From Alphaproteobacteria bacterium (GTDB lineage Bacteria; Pseudomonadota; Alphaproteobacteria; Geminicoccales; Geminicoccaceae), in assembly GCA_026990035.1 (NCBI GenBank), contig JALSIM010000040.1, positions 235,461-299,460 of the forward strand: 64,000 nt of DNA, given 5' to 3'. Position 1 is the stretch's first letter, and each line of letters begins with the position of its first letter. Of this stretch, positions 16,530-25,468 are shown in pieces. Under the pieces are notes generated by a model, which was not told the DNA's origin, made no database searches, and worked only from the letters and a program-made list of their open reading frames with translations. Made by a program: the position numbers and the translations under genes.

Positions 16530-17432
16530 ATGCAGATCGAACAGCTCCTGACCCTCCGCGCGGTGGTCGAGGAAGGCGGCGTCACCCGGGCCGCGGTCCG
16601 GCTCGGAATCACCCAGCCGGCGGTCACCGCCCGGATGCGGGCCCTCGAAACGGCCCTCGGGCGGGCGCTCTTCCGGCGCCGGGGCAACCGCCTCGCCCTG
16701 ACCGAGGCCGGGGCCGAACTCTACGAGCAGAGCCGCGGCCTCCTCGCCCTCTGGGACGATCTCGCGCTGCGGATCGCCGAAAGCGGCCGCCTCGCCCGCG
16801 GGCGGCTGCGGCTCGGGGCCGACGGCCCCTTCGGGGTGATGGAGTTGCTGCGCCGCTTCCGGGCGGCCCATCCGGCCGTCGCCCTCAGTCTCGAGATCGG
16901 CAACGCCGCCCATGTGGTGGAGCAGCTCGCCCGCGGAGTCACCGATGCCGCGGTGGTGACCCTCGACCGTTCCCCCGAGGCCCGCTGGCACGCCCTCCTC
17001 CTCGGCGAGGAGCGGCTCGCCGCCCTGCTGCCGGCCACCCATCCCCTGGCCGGCCGCGAGGAGCTCGGGCTCGCCGAGCTGGCTGCCCATCCGCTCGTAT
17101 TCCGCGAGCCGGGTTCGGCCACCCGCACCCTCCTCGAGGCGGTCCTCGCGAGGGCCGGCCTGGAGCCGCGGATCGCTCTCGAGCTGGGCTCGCGGGAGGC
17201 GGTGCGGGAGGCGGTGGCGGCGGGGCTCGGGCCGAGCGCGGTGCTGTCCGGCGAACAGCCGCCGGATCCACGGCTGCGGGTGGTGCCGCTGCGGGCACCG
17301 GGAGCGCGGCTCGGCCGCTGGCTCCTCTGCCTCGCCGAACGCCGTAGGCTGCGGCTCAATGAAGCGCTTTTTGGGCTGGCGCGGGGGCTGGCTTCGGCTG
17401 CGCCGCCGGATCGAAGACCAACCGCACCCTGA
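16530..17432 (+). CDS. LysR family transcriptional regulator
   Basis: A 300-residue regulator with N-terminal helix-turn-helix (residues about 3-62, including VTRAAVRLGITQPAVTARMRALE) and a ligand-binding domain. The start is ATG 16530 (MQIEQLLTLRAV); a TTG lies 6 bases earlier. It is divergent from phnWX with a T-N11-A palindrome between them, so it probably activates 2-aminoethylphosphonate use. Its last 77 bases overlap the end of the convergent histidine kinase gene, and the Ala/Pro-rich tail encoded there may be non-essential. Confidence 0.87.
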   Translation: MQIEQLLTLRAVVEEGGVTRAAVRLGITQPAVTARMRALETALGRALFRRRGNRLALTEAGAELYEQSRGLLALWDDLALRIAESGRLARGRLRLGADGPFGVMELLRRFRAAHPAVALSLEIGNAAHVVEQLARGVTDAAVVTLDRSPEARWHALLLGEERLAALLPATHPLAGREELGLAELAAHPLVFREPGSATRTLLEAVLARAGLEPRIALELGSREAVREAVAAGLGPSAVLSGEQPPDPRLRVVPLRAPGARLGRWLLCLAERRRLRLNEALFGLARGLASAAPPDRRPTAP

Positions 17433-18774
17433 GCCCGGGGGCGTTGTCGAGCATCTCGAGTTCCGCCTCGTGCAGGCGGGCCACCGCGTCCACCAGCGAC
17501 AGACCGAGACCGTTGCCCGGAGCCGAGCGTTCGGGCTGCAGCCGGACGAACCGTTCGAGGGCGCGCCGGCGCTGGGTCTCGGGGATGCCGGGCCCGTTGT
17601 CGGCCACTTCCAGCATCGGCCGCGGCGTGCCCCGGACCCGAATCGTCACCCGGCCGCCGGGCTCGGTGTACTTGACCGCGTTGTCGACCAGATTGGCGAG
17701 GGCCTGGGCGAGGAGCTGCGGATGGCCGTAGACGGTGACATCCTCCGCCGAATCGAGCCCCAGGGTGATCCCCCGCTCCTCGGCCAGGGGTTCGTAAAGA
17801 TCGAACACCTCGGCGGCGATCGCGCAGAGATCCACCGGCTCCCATTCCGAGCGCAGGGCGCCGCTTTCCGCCCGGGCGATGGCGAGGAGCGCGTTGAAGG
17901 TGGCGATGAGCTGATCGGCCTCGCGCATGGTCTCTTCCAGGAGGGCCCGCGCCTCGGCCTCGTCGAGACGGCCCAAAAGGGCGACGTCGATGCGCGAGCG
18001 GAGGCGGGTCAGGGGCGTGCGCAGATCGTGGGCGATGTTGTCGGTGACCTCCCGCATCGCCGCCACCAGCGCCTCGATCCGGTCGAGCATCGCGTTCAGG
18101 TTGCGGGCGAGTTCGTCGAACTCGTCCTCGGTTCCCTCGAGACGGATGCGCCGCGCCAGATCGCCGGCCATGATGAACTTGGTGGCCCGGTTGATCCCCT
18201 CGAGCCGGGCCAGGGTCCACCGGCTGAGGGCGAAGCCGCCGAGCACCCCGACCACCACCATCAGCCCGCCGCCGAGGGTCATCGCGTTGAGGAGCAGCTT
18301 CTGGGTGGCGATCCGGTCCTCCACGTCGCGGCCGACGAGGAGCCGCCAGCGGCCGGCGACGATGAAGCGCTTGCCCAGCGCCCGGCGGTGCTCGATGCGG
18401 CCGTCGGGACGCGGCCGTTCGAAAGTGAAGCGCAGCAGCCCGTTCTCGTCCACCTCGCCTTCCGGCCAGGCGTCGATGTTGCCGGCCACCCGGCCGCCCC
18501 AGCGATCGACCAGGAGGTAGATGCTGGCCCGGTTGCGCTCCGCCTCGGCCCGCTGGCGAATCACCCGTTCGAGCCCGGCCAGCCCGCCGAGGGCGTATTG
18601 CTCGCGGAGTCCCTGAATCTCCGCCTCCACGGTTTCCCGGGTCTGCTGTTCCATGAAGGTGATGCTGGCCTCGTAGACGAAGGCGAACAGGGCCATCGCC
18701 GACAGGCTGAACACCCCGAGATAGGCCAGGGTCAGGCGAAAGGTGGCGGATTTGAGGAGCCTAGTCAGCAGCAC
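17356..18774 (-). CDS. sensor histidine kinase
   Basis: A 472-residue membrane kinase. TM1 is near residues 12-35, a periplasmic sensor follows, TM2 is near 163-183, then HAMP (about 184-235), HisKA with phospho-acceptor H249 in NIAHDLRTPLTRL, and an HATPase domain with NLVDNAVKYT, DNGPGIP and GNGLGLSLV. The likely GTG start at 18774 overlaps the response-regulator gene by 14 bases, so the two are coupled. The signal is unknown; the neighbouring HtrA protease suggests envelope stress. Confidence 0.9.
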   Translation of the reverse strand: MLLTRLLKSATFRLTLAYLGVFSLSAMALFAFVYEASITFMEQQTRETVEAEIQGLREQYALGGLAGLERVIRQRAEAERNRASIYLLVDRWGGRVAGNIDAWPEGEVDENGLLRFTFERPRPDGRIEHRRALGKRFIVAGRWRLLVGRDVEDRIATQKLLLNAMTLGGGLMVVVGVLGGFALSRWTLARLEGINRATKFIMAGDLARRIRLEGTEDEFDELARNLNAMLDRIEALVAAMREVTDNIAHDLRTPLTRLRSRIDVALLGRLDEAEARALLEETMREADQLIATFNALLAIARAESGALRSEWEPVDLCAIAAEVFDLYEPLAEERGITLGLDSAEDVTVYGHPQLLAQALANLVDNAVKYTEPGGRVTIRVRGTPRPMLEVADNGPGIPETQRRRALERFVRLQPERSAPGNGLGLSLVDAVARLHEAELEMLDNAPGLRVRLVFDPAAQPKPAPAPAQKALH

Positions 18775-19447
18775 GCAACGTGTACCCCGCACCACGCACG
18801 GTGTGGATCAGAGGGGTGTCGAAATCGCGGTCGATCTTCTGTCGCAGGCGGCTGATATGGACGTCGATGACGTTGGTCTGGGGATCGAACCGGTAGTCCC
18901 AGACCTTCTCCAGCAGCATGGTCCGGGTCATCACCTGTTCGGCGTGGCGCATCAGCACCTCGAGGAGCTTGAATTCGCGCGGCTGGAGTTCGATCACCCG
19001 CCCCGACCGCTCGACCCGCCGGGTCAGCAGATCCATCGACAGATCCCGATAGCGCAGCACCGTTTCCCGGGCCTCGGCGGAGGGCGCCACCTGGCGCCGC
19101 ACCAGCGCCTCGAGGCGGGCGAGGAGCTCGGTGAAGGCGTAGGGTTTGGCCAGATAGTCGTCACCCCCGGCCCGGAGTCCCTTGACCCGGTCGTCCACCT
19201 CGCCGAGGGCGGACAGGAACAGGACCGGGGTGGTGTTGCCGGTGGCCCGCAGGGTCTTGACCAGCGACAGCCCGTCGAGCCCGGGCAGCATGCGATCCAC
19301 CACCAGCACGTCGTATTCGTTGCCGGCGGCCATCACCAGCCCGTCCCGCCCGTCGTGGGCGAGATCCACCACATGGCCGCTCTCGCGCAGGCCCTTGGCC
19401 ATGAACGCGGCGGCATCCCGATCGTCTTCGATGACCAGTACGCGCAT
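18761..19447 (-). CDS. OmpR-family response regulator
   Basis: A 228-residue regulator with a receiver domain (phospho-acceptor D51, acidic pair D8/D9, conserved Lys near 101 in LAKPYAF) and a C-terminal winged helix containing ELQPREFKLLEVLMRHAEQVMTR-type sequence. ATG 19447 begins the standard MRVLVIEDD; the frame is open to 19480. It is partnered with the overlapping kinase gene and downstream of an HtrA protease gene, but a strong terminator separates it from that gene. Confidence 0.92.
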   Translation of the reverse strand: MRVLVIEDDRDAAAFMAKGLRESGHVVDLAHDGRDGLVMAAGNEYDVLVVDRMLPGLDGLSLVKTLRATGNTTPVLFLSALGEVDDRVKGLRAGGDDYLAKPYAFTELLARLEALVRRQVAPSAEARETVLRYRDLSMDLLTRRVERSGRVIELQPREFKLLEVLMRHAEQVMTRTMLLEKVWDYRFDPQTNVIDVHISRLRQKIDRDFDTPLIHTVRGAGYTLRAAD

Positions 19448-19474
19448 GTCGCGAATGTAGGATCTTCGGCCCGG

Positions 19475-19514
19475 AAACAACAGGGGGGCGGGTGCCCGAG
19501 GACACCCGCCCCCC
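19475..19514 (-). terminator. Rho-independent terminator after the HtrA protease gene
   Basis: A perfect 12-bp stem, 19483-19494 against 19503-19514, with an 8-base loop, begins 12 bases after the protease stop. On the minus strand it is followed by TGTTGTTT. It should limit read-through into the two-component operon. Confidence 0.75.
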
Positions 19515-19526
19515 GACCGGGAGGAC

Positions 19527-21029
19527 TCAGGACAGGGCCAGGGGAACCGCCACGAAGCGGGCCTCGCCGCGCCGCATCACCTTGAGGAGCACCGCCTTGC
19601 GGCCGGCGGTGTAGGCCTCCTTCACCGCGGCCGCGACATCGCCGGGCTTTTCCACCGCCCGCTCGCCGACGGCGGTGATCACATCGCCGGGCCGCAGCCC
19701 CTTGTCGGCCGCCGGACCGTCCGGCAGCACCCGGGTCACCACCGCACCCCGCTCCTCTTCGAGACCGAGCCGCTGGCGGATCTCCGGATCGAGGGGCGCG
19801 AGCACCAGCCCGAGCCGCGGCTGCGCCTTCTCATCCCGCTCCGGTTCGGTGGCCGCCATCTCGGCGTCCGGCATCCGGCCGAGGAGGGCGGTGATCTCGA
19901 TCTCGGCGCCCTGCCGCAGGACCCGCATGCCGGCGTTCCTGCCGGGACCGGCCTTGGCCACGGCGCGGGTCAGATCCCTGAGCTTGGTGATCTCGGTGCC
20001 GTCGAACTCGAGGATCACGTCCCCGGGCCGCAGCCCGGCGGCGGCCGCCGGGCTGCCCTCGTCGACCGAGCTCACCAGGGCGCCGCGGGGCTCGTCGAGA
20101 CCGAGGGCGGCGGCGATGTCCTCGTCGACCGGCTGGATCCGCACCCCGAGCCAGCCCCGCTCGACCTTGCCGTCGTCCATCAGATCGGCGATCACCTCTT
20201 TGGCCAGATTGGCGGAAATGGCGAAGGCGATGCCGACGTTGCCGCCGCCCGGCGAGAAGATGAGGGTGTTGACGCCGATCACCTCGCCGTCGAGGTTGAA
20301 GGTCGGGCCGCCCGAATTGCCCCGGTTGATGGGGGCATCGACCTGGATGAAGTCGTCGTAGGGGCCGGCTCCCACCTCGCGTCCCTTGGCGGAGACGATG
20401 CCGGCGGTGACGCTGCCGCCGAGGCCGAAGGGATTGCCCACCGCGATCACCTTGTCGCCGACCTCGACCTCGGAACTGTCGGCGAAGCGGACGAAGGGAA
20501 AAGGACCTTCGCCCGCGATCTCGAGCAGGGCCAGATCGGTCTTTTCGTCGAGCCCGACGAGGGTCGCCTCGTATTCCTCGCCGTCGCTGGTCGTCACGGT
20601 GATCGATCGGGCGTCCCTGACGACATGGGCGTTGGTGACCACCCGCCCGCTCTCGTCGATGATGAAGCCGGAGCCGAGGCCGCCCCGGGGGCGCCCCCGG
20701 CGCTCCGGCATCGGCGGCCCGTCGCGATCGAAGAAGCGCCGGCGGAACTCCTCCATCTCGGGCCGCGGGGGATGGCCTTCACCGGCCGCCGGCACCGGCC
20801 GCTCCACCTTGACGTTGACCACCGCCGGCAGCACCGCGCGGACGAGGGGCGCGTAGGACCGGGTGTAGTCGGCGCCGTCGCCGAGGCTCCGGAGCTGGTC
20901 GTCGACGGGGTTGGCACGCGGCACGCCGGGGCCGCCGGCCACCGCCAGGGCGGTGAGGGCGACCAGGGCGAGGGCGGTGCCCGCCCCGCTCCGGGCGCGG
21001 ATCGGATGACGGGAACTGGTCTCGGGCAT
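19527..21029 (-). CDS. Do-family serine endoprotease (HtrA/DegP/MucD type)
   Basis: A 500-residue periplasmic protease/chaperone. A signal peptide is visible at about residues 1-38. The trypsin-like domain has an intact triad: H135 in TNAHVV, D165 in KTDLALL and S239 in GNSGGP. Two PDZ domains follow (about 305-395 and 415-495). ATG 21029 is preceded by AAGGAA and is preferred to the frame start at 21140. It lies beside an OmpR-type two-component system on the same strand, an arrangement common in alphaproteobacteria, consistent with envelope protein quality control. Confidence 0.93.
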   Translation of the reverse strand: MPETSSRHPIRARSGAGTALALVALTALAVAGGPGVPRANPVDDQLRSLGDGADYTRSYAPLVRAVLPAVVNVKVERPVPAAGEGHPPRPEMEEFRRRFFDRDGPPMPERRGRPRGGLGSGFIIDESGRVVTNAHVVRDARSITVTTSDGEEYEATLVGLDEKTDLALLEIAGEGPFPFVRFADSSEVEVGDKVIAVGNPFGLGGSVTAGIVSAKGREVGAGPYDDFIQVDAPINRGNSGGPTFNLDGEVIGVNTLIFSPGGGNVGIAFAISANLAKEVIADLMDDGKVERGWLGVRIQPVDEDIAAALGLDEPRGALVSSVDEGSPAAAAGLRPGDVILEFDGTEITKLRDLTRAVAKAGPGRNAGMRVLRQGAEIEITALLGRMPDAEMAATEPERDEKAQPRLGLVLAPLDPEIRQRLGLEEERGAVVTRVLPDGPAADKGLRPGDVITAVGERAVEKPGDVAAAVKEAYTAGRKAVLLKVMRRGEARFVAVPLALS

Positions 21030-21191
21030 GCTGGTTCCTTCGCGATGATGTCGGTGACCAGAGGATCGGGGTTCGGGGAAAACCCGGACGTCCGCCTCGC
21101 CATGTAGGGGCGGCGGGTGGCGAGCCGTTTGCGCTGGCATGAAATCTCCGTCATGGAAGAGCGGGCATCACCCATCTGCGGGGAATCCTCG

Positions 21192-21941
21192 ATGCGCATC
21201 GCCCTCTGGCAGCCGCCCGCCGCCTTTTCCGGCCGCGAGCCGATGCTCGCCGAGCTCGACCGGCGCATGGCGACGGCGGCGACCGCCGGTTGCCTGCTGC
21301 TGGTCGCGCCGGAGCGGCTGATCGCGGCGGGATCCTCGCCGGCCGACCTCGCCGAGCCCTCCGACGGCGATCTCGCCCGCTGGCTGGCGGGACGGTGTCG
21401 GGAACACGGGCTGGGGCTCGTCCTCGGGCAGATCGAACGCTACGCCGGACAACTGTTCGCCAGCCTGATGGCCTTCTCGCCGGCGGGGCTGGCGCTCGCC
21501 AACTATCGCCGGACCCATCTGCGCTCCGAGGAGGAGGACCGGCTCGACGCCGGCAACTGGCTCACCCTGTTCCCCTTCGCGGGACGCCGGCTGGCGCTTC
21601 TCGGCGGTCCCGATCTCGAGCTTCCCGAGCCCGCGCGGGCGCTGGCGCTGGCCGGGGCGGAGGCGATCCTCGGCGCCGGTGGTGGCGGCGTGGCGGAACC
21701 CGAGGGGCTGCGGGTGCTGCTCGCCGCCCGCGCCCGGGAGAACCGCCTGCCCCTGGTCTACGCCGATTTCGCTCCGCCCCGCGGGGCCGGCGCCCTCGCC
21801 TTCGACGCCGCCGGCCGCCCGGCCGGCGGGGGCGTCCGCGGGGAGCTGCTGCGGGTCGATCTCGAACCGGGAGAAGGGCCGGGGGCGGGACCGAAGCGCC
21901 GGCCGGAGCTCTACGCGCGGTTGACGGAGATTGACGCCTGA
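21192..21941 (+). CDS. carbon-nitrogen hydrolase (nitrilase) fold protein, catalytic residues lost
   Basis: A 249-residue protein with the nitrilase-superfamily layout: RIALWQPP start, E41 in the first catalytic position (APERL), YRRTHL and GGPDLELPE. In active members the last two read YRKTHL and ICYDxxFPE; here Lys is R107 and the nucleophile Cys is G139, so two of the Glu-Lys-Cys triad are gone. The fold otherwise looks complete and the frame is intact, so it is a candidate pseudoenzyme, not a broken gene. ATG 21192 is preceded by GGGGAA. It precedes a UspA gene by 58 bases. Confidence 0.75.
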   Translation: MRIALWQPPAAFSGREPMLAELDRRMATAATAGCLLLVAPERLIAAGSSPADLAEPSDGDLARWLAGRCREHGLGLVLGQIERYAGQLFASLMAFSPAGLALANYRRTHLRSEEEDRLDAGNWLTLFPFAGRRLALLGGPDLELPEPARALALAGAEAILGAGGGGVAEPEGLRVLLAARARENRLPLVYADFAPPRGAGALAFDAAGRPAGGGVRGELLRVDLEPGEGPGAGPKRRPELYARLTEIDA

Positions 21942-21999
21942 GCGCGGCAACGGCACTGTCGGCCGGGCGTTGCAGGCAAGTCGGACGGGAACCGTGGTG

Positions 22000-22854
22000 A
22001 TGCGCACGATCCTGGCCCATCTGGAGATCAGCCCGTCGCTCGATTCGGTGCTCGAATGCGCGCGTCTGGTGGCCGAGCGGTTCGCGGCCTACATCGAGGG
22101 CTATCACATGCGTCCCGGCCAGCCCGACCTGATCGCCGCCGGTGCCGACGGTTTCGTCGCCGCGGCGCCGGATCTGGTCGCCGGCTTCGAGCGGGAGGCG
22201 CGCGAGCGGGCCGAACAGGCGCGGCGGCGTTTCGAGGCGTTCCGCCGTCGCCACGGTCTGCCGCTGCCGCAGGAGGCGTCACCCGACCGGCCGAGCGCCG
22301 ACTGGCGGGTGGAGACGGCCAGCGGTCAGGGCGCCATCGGCAGCTACGGGCGGGTGTTCGATCTGATCGTCGTCGGCCGGCCGCTGGCCGATCAGGTGAC
22401 CCCCAGCATGGCCGCCCTGGAGGCGGCTCTGTTCGAGAGCGGACGGCCGCTCCTGGTGGCCCCGCCGGTGCCGCCGAAGCGGCTCGGCGAGCGGGTCGTG
22501 GTGGCCTGGAACGGGAGCACCGAAACCGCGCGCACGGTGGCCTTCGCCATGCCCTTTCTCGCCGCCGCCGCCTCGGTGGCCGTGCTCCAGGTGGAGGACG
22601 GGATGGTCCCCGGCCCCGAGGCCGAGGATCTGGCCACCAGTCTCCGCCGCCACGGCATCGCCGTCGAGGTCCGGCACGTCCGCCGCGGCGGCCGCGGCAC
22701 CGGCGAGGCGATGCTCGCCGAGACCGCGGCCCTCGGCGGCGATCTGATGGTCAAGGGCGCCTACACCCAGAGCCGCTTCCGGCAGATGATCTTCGGCGGC
22801 GCCACCAGTCACATTCTCGCCCATGCCGAGCTGCCGGTGATCATGGCCAACTGA
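22000..22854 (+). CDS. universal stress protein (UspA family), tandem-domain
   Basis: A 284-residue protein spanning two Usp-like halves. The second half carries VVVAWNGSTETART and the terminal FGGATSHILAHAELPVIM, which matches the nucleotide-binding G-x9-G-S/T pattern of ATP-binding Usp proteins. The first half is more diverged. ATG 22000 fits the domain start. The copD-like gene begins 10 bases after the stop, so the two are probably co-transcribed. The family acts in stress survival in the cytoplasm; the specific role is unknown. Confidence 0.88.
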   Translation: MRTILAHLEISPSLDSVLECARLVAERFAAYIEGYHMRPGQPDLIAAGADGFVAAAPDLVAGFEREARERAEQARRRFEAFRRRHGLPLPQEASPDRPSADWRVETASGQGAIGSYGRVFDLIVVGRPLADQVTPSMAALEAALFESGRPLLVAPPVPPKRLGERVVVAWNGSTETARTVAFAMPFLAAAASVAVLQVEDGMVPGPEAEDLATSLRRHGIAVEVRHVRRGGRGTGEAMLAETAALGGDLMVKGAYTQSRFRQMIFGGATSHILAHAELPVIMAN

Positions 22855-22863
22855 GGAGCGGGC

Positions 22864-23322
22864 ATGTCCGTCGCACTTTCCCTGCACGTAGTGGCGGTGA
22901 TCGTCTGGGTCGGGGGGATGGTCTTCGCCTGGGCGATCGTCAGGCCGGCCGCCGCTCCTCTCGCCCCCCTCGACCGGATGCGGCTCTGGGTCCGGATCTT
23001 CACCCGCTTCCTGCCCCTCGCCGGGGCGATGATCCTGGTGATCCTGGCCACCGGCTACTGGATGGTGCTGGGCCCCTGGGGCGGGCTCCGGGGGGCGCCG
23101 CCCTATCTCCATCTGATGCAGGCGGTGGGCTGGGTGATGATCGTCGTCTACCTCTATCTGCTGATCCTGCCCTGGCCCCGTTTTCGGGCGGCCGTAGCGG
23201 CGGCCGACACCGCCGAGGCGGGCCGACATCTCGCCGGCATCCGCCGTCTGGTGGGCGCCAACAGCGCGCTCGGCCTGCTCAACGCGGCGGTGGGGGCCGG
23301 CGGAAGATTCCTGGCCTTCTGA
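22864..23322 (+). CDS. CopD-like four-helix membrane protein
   Basis: A 152-residue integral membrane protein with about four membrane helices (near residues 5-25, 50-72, 85-105 and 128-148). H8 in LSLHVVAVIVWVGGM and H80 near YLHLMQ, in opposite helices, resemble the heme- or copper-binding histidines of the CopD/YkoI-like family. The gene is tightly packed between UspA and an OmpA-like gene (4 bases to the next start). Metal or heme binding is inferred from histidine placement. Confidence 0.65.
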   Translation: MSVALSLHVVAVIVWVGGMVFAWAIVRPAAAPLAPLDRMRLWVRIFTRFLPLAGAMILVILATGYWMVLGPWGGLRGAPPYLHLMQAVGWVMIVVYLYLLILPWPRFRAAVAAADTAEAGRHLAGIRRLVGANSALGLLNAAVGAGGRFLAF

Positions 23323-23326
23323 AACG

Positions 23327-24919
23327 ATGTGCGGGGGGCACCACCACCGACCGCGCGGCCGTCCCGGCGGGCGGCTGCTGTTTCTCCTGATCTTCGGCGG
23401 CATCGTCGCCGGCGGCTTGCCGGTCCGGGCCGCGGGGGACGGCGCGCCGCCGGCGGAAGAGCCGGCCCCGCCGGCCGGGGTGGCGGAGCTGGAAGCGGCC
23501 CTCGAGGCCCTGGCCCGGGCCGGGGGCGGGGAGGCGGGCGCGGCGGATCCCGCCGCCGGTCTCGCCGAGACGCTCGCCGACCGCGAGGCGGAACTGGCCC
23601 GCAAGGAGGCGGAGCTGGCCCGGCTGCGGGAGGCGGTGGCGCGCCTGGAGGCGAAGACGGCGGAGCTTGAGACCGCCCTCGCCGCGGCGCGGCGGGCCCT
23701 GGCCACGCGCGATGCGGCGAAGGAGGAGGAGCGTCTCGAGGTGCGGCGCCGGCTGGCGCGGAACGAGCGCGAACTCGCCGTTCTCCGGCGCGACAATCTG
23801 AGCCTCACCGAGCGGCTCGCCCGGCAGCGGGAGGAGAAGCGCAGGATTGCCGAGGAGCGGGCGCGGCTGCGGATCGATCTGGAGAACGCCGAGCGCCAGA
23901 TCGCCGAGCTCACCGCCAGTCTCGAACAGGCCTGGAAGGAGCGCGATCTCGCCGACGGCGAGGTGGAGGCGCGGGACGGTCGGATCCTGGAGCGGGAGCG
24001 GCGCCTCGCCGAACTCGCCGACCGTCTCGCCGCCGCCGAAACGGAGCGGGACGCGCTGCGGGCGCGGGTCGCGGATCTGGAACGGACCCTGGCCCGGGCC
24101 GATGCCCGGGAAAAGGCCCTCGCCGAACGGATCGCCCGCTATCGCGCCGCGCTCGGCCGGGCAACCGCCGCCCTCGCCGGAGCGGCGGCGGAGCGCGAAG
24201 GGGCGGCCGCCGACCGCCGGGCCCGGGAGGCGGAGATCGCCGCCCTCGAAGAGGCCAACGCCGAACTCGCCCGGGCGCTCGGGGAGGCACGGGAGCTGGC
24301 CGGGCGCTACCGGCGGATTCTCGAGGCCCTGCGCGAGCGGCTCGAGCCCGAACCGCCGGCGGATCCGGATCCGGCCGCCATCGCCCCCGAAGCGGGTCCG
24401 CCCGCGCGGGGGGCGACTCCCGTCGCCGCGACCCGGCGGACCCTTCCGGCGGCGGTGGTCACCGGCGAGGGGCGCGATCGGCAAGCGTTCGCGCGGGTCG
24501 CCCGGGAGCTCGGCTTCCGCCTGCGGCCGGACGGGGCGGGAGGGCTGGTCACCGTCCTGGAGGGGGTCCATTTCGCCGTCGACAGGGCCGATCTCACCCC
24601 GGAATCCCTGCCCGTACTGGCCCGCCTCGCCGAACTGCTGCGCCGTTTCGGGAACGTGCGGGCGACCATCGCCGGCCATACCGACGCCGCTGGCGAGGCG
24701 GCGTACAACCGCGGCCTGTCGGAGGCCCGGGCGGCGGAGGTCCGGCGCCTGCTGATCGTCCGTCACGGCATCGCCGCCGAGCGCCTCGAGGCGGTCGGCT
24801 ACGGCGAGGAACGGCCGCTGGCCTCCAACGCCGATGCCGAGGGCCGCCGGCGCAACCGCCGGGTCGAGGTCGGCTTCGCCTTCCCGCCGGCCGGGACGGC
24901 GGCGACCGCGGCCGACTAG
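23327..24919 (+). CDS. OmpA-family protein with long coiled coil
   Basis: A 530-residue envelope protein: basic N-terminus and hydrophobic segment at about residues 17-35 (signal peptide or anchor), a Glu/Ala/Arg/Leu heptad region from about 45 to 345 predicted to be a long coiled coil, a short Pro-rich linker, then a C-terminal OmpA-like peptidoglycan-binding domain (about 405-525) with HFAVDRADLTPESL, IAGHTDAAG and RRNRRVEVGF. It could link peptidoglycan to another envelope layer or machine. Its stop shares the bases CTAG with the stop of the convergent pseudoazurin gene. Confidence 0.85.
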   Translation: MCGGHHHRPRGRPGGRLLFLLIFGGIVAGGLPVRAAGDGAPPAEEPAPPAGVAELEAALEALARAGGGEAGAADPAAGLAETLADREAELARKEAELARLREAVARLEAKTAELETALAAARRALATRDAAKEEERLEVRRRLARNERELAVLRRDNLSLTERLARQREEKRRIAEERARLRIDLENAERQIAELTASLEQAWKERDLADGEVEARDGRILERERRLAELADRLAAAETERDALRARVADLERTLARADAREKALAERIARYRAALGRATAALAGAAAEREGAAADRRAREAEIAALEEANAELARALGEARELAGRYRRILEALRERLEPEPPADPDPAAIAPEAGPPARGATPVAATRRTLPAAVVTGEGRDRQAFARVARELGFRLRPDGAGGLVTVLEGVHFAVDRADLTPESLPVLARLAELLRRFGNVRATIAGHTDAAGEAAYNRGLSEARAAEVRRLLIVRHGIAAERLEAVGYGEERPLASNADAEGRRRNRRVEVGFAFPPAGTAATAAD

Positions 24920-25392
24920 CGGCGGTCGGTGGCCGCTAGGTCGGCGAACAGCCGGTCGAAGGCTTCCTGGGCCATCCGCGGATGGCGCAGCGCCCGGGCC
25001 TCCTCGAGATTGGGGGCGGAATCGCCGACGATGATCAGCCCCACCATGCCGACCGTGTAATGGGACGGGCATTTGAAGCCGTAGATTCCGGGCACCGTGA
25101 AGGTGACCTCGAGGGGCTTTCCCATCTCCCCCCACCAGGGCGCGGCCCCGGCCGGCATCATGCCGGGGATGCTCTTGGTGGCGTGGATCGGATCGTGGGC
25201 CACGAAGCGCACCGTGTCGCCGGGACGGATGCGGACGATCGCGGGCTCGAAGCGGAAGCGGCCGCCGGGACCGTCGGTGACCATGGTCACCGTCACCTCC
25301 GCCGCCACCGCCGGCTGGCCGCTCGGGGGCACCGGCAGCAGGACCGCCACCGCCAGAGCGAGACGGAGGAGGGGGAGGAGGGCTCGGGGCAT
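24916..25392 (-). CDS. pseudoazurin-like blue copper protein
   Basis: A 158-residue periplasmic cupredoxin. A signal peptide covers about residues 1-30 (LLPLLRLALAVAVLLPVPP). Type I copper ligands are present: the His in AHDPIHATKS region, then the Cys, His and Met of CPSHYTVGM. Pseudoazurins carry electrons to nitrite or nitrous oxide reductases or other periplasmic acceptors; no such enzyme is in the window, so the partner is unknown. An alternative ATG lies at 25425. It ends inside the stop codon of the convergent OmpA-like gene. Confidence 0.85.
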   Translation of the reverse strand: MPRALLPLLRLALAVAVLLPVPPSGQPAVAAEVTVTMVTDGPGGRFRFEPAIVRIRPGDTVRFVAHDPIHATKSIPGMMPAGAAPWWGEMGKPLEVTFTVPGIYGFKCPSHYTVGMVGLIIVGDSAPNLEEARALRHPRMAQEAFDRLFADLAATDRR

Positions 25393-25468
25393 ACGGGATT
25401 CCGGTTCGCTGGGGCCGGTGTCCATTCTATGCCGGCGGCGGCGAAAAGCAGCGCACGCCGCTTCACAT

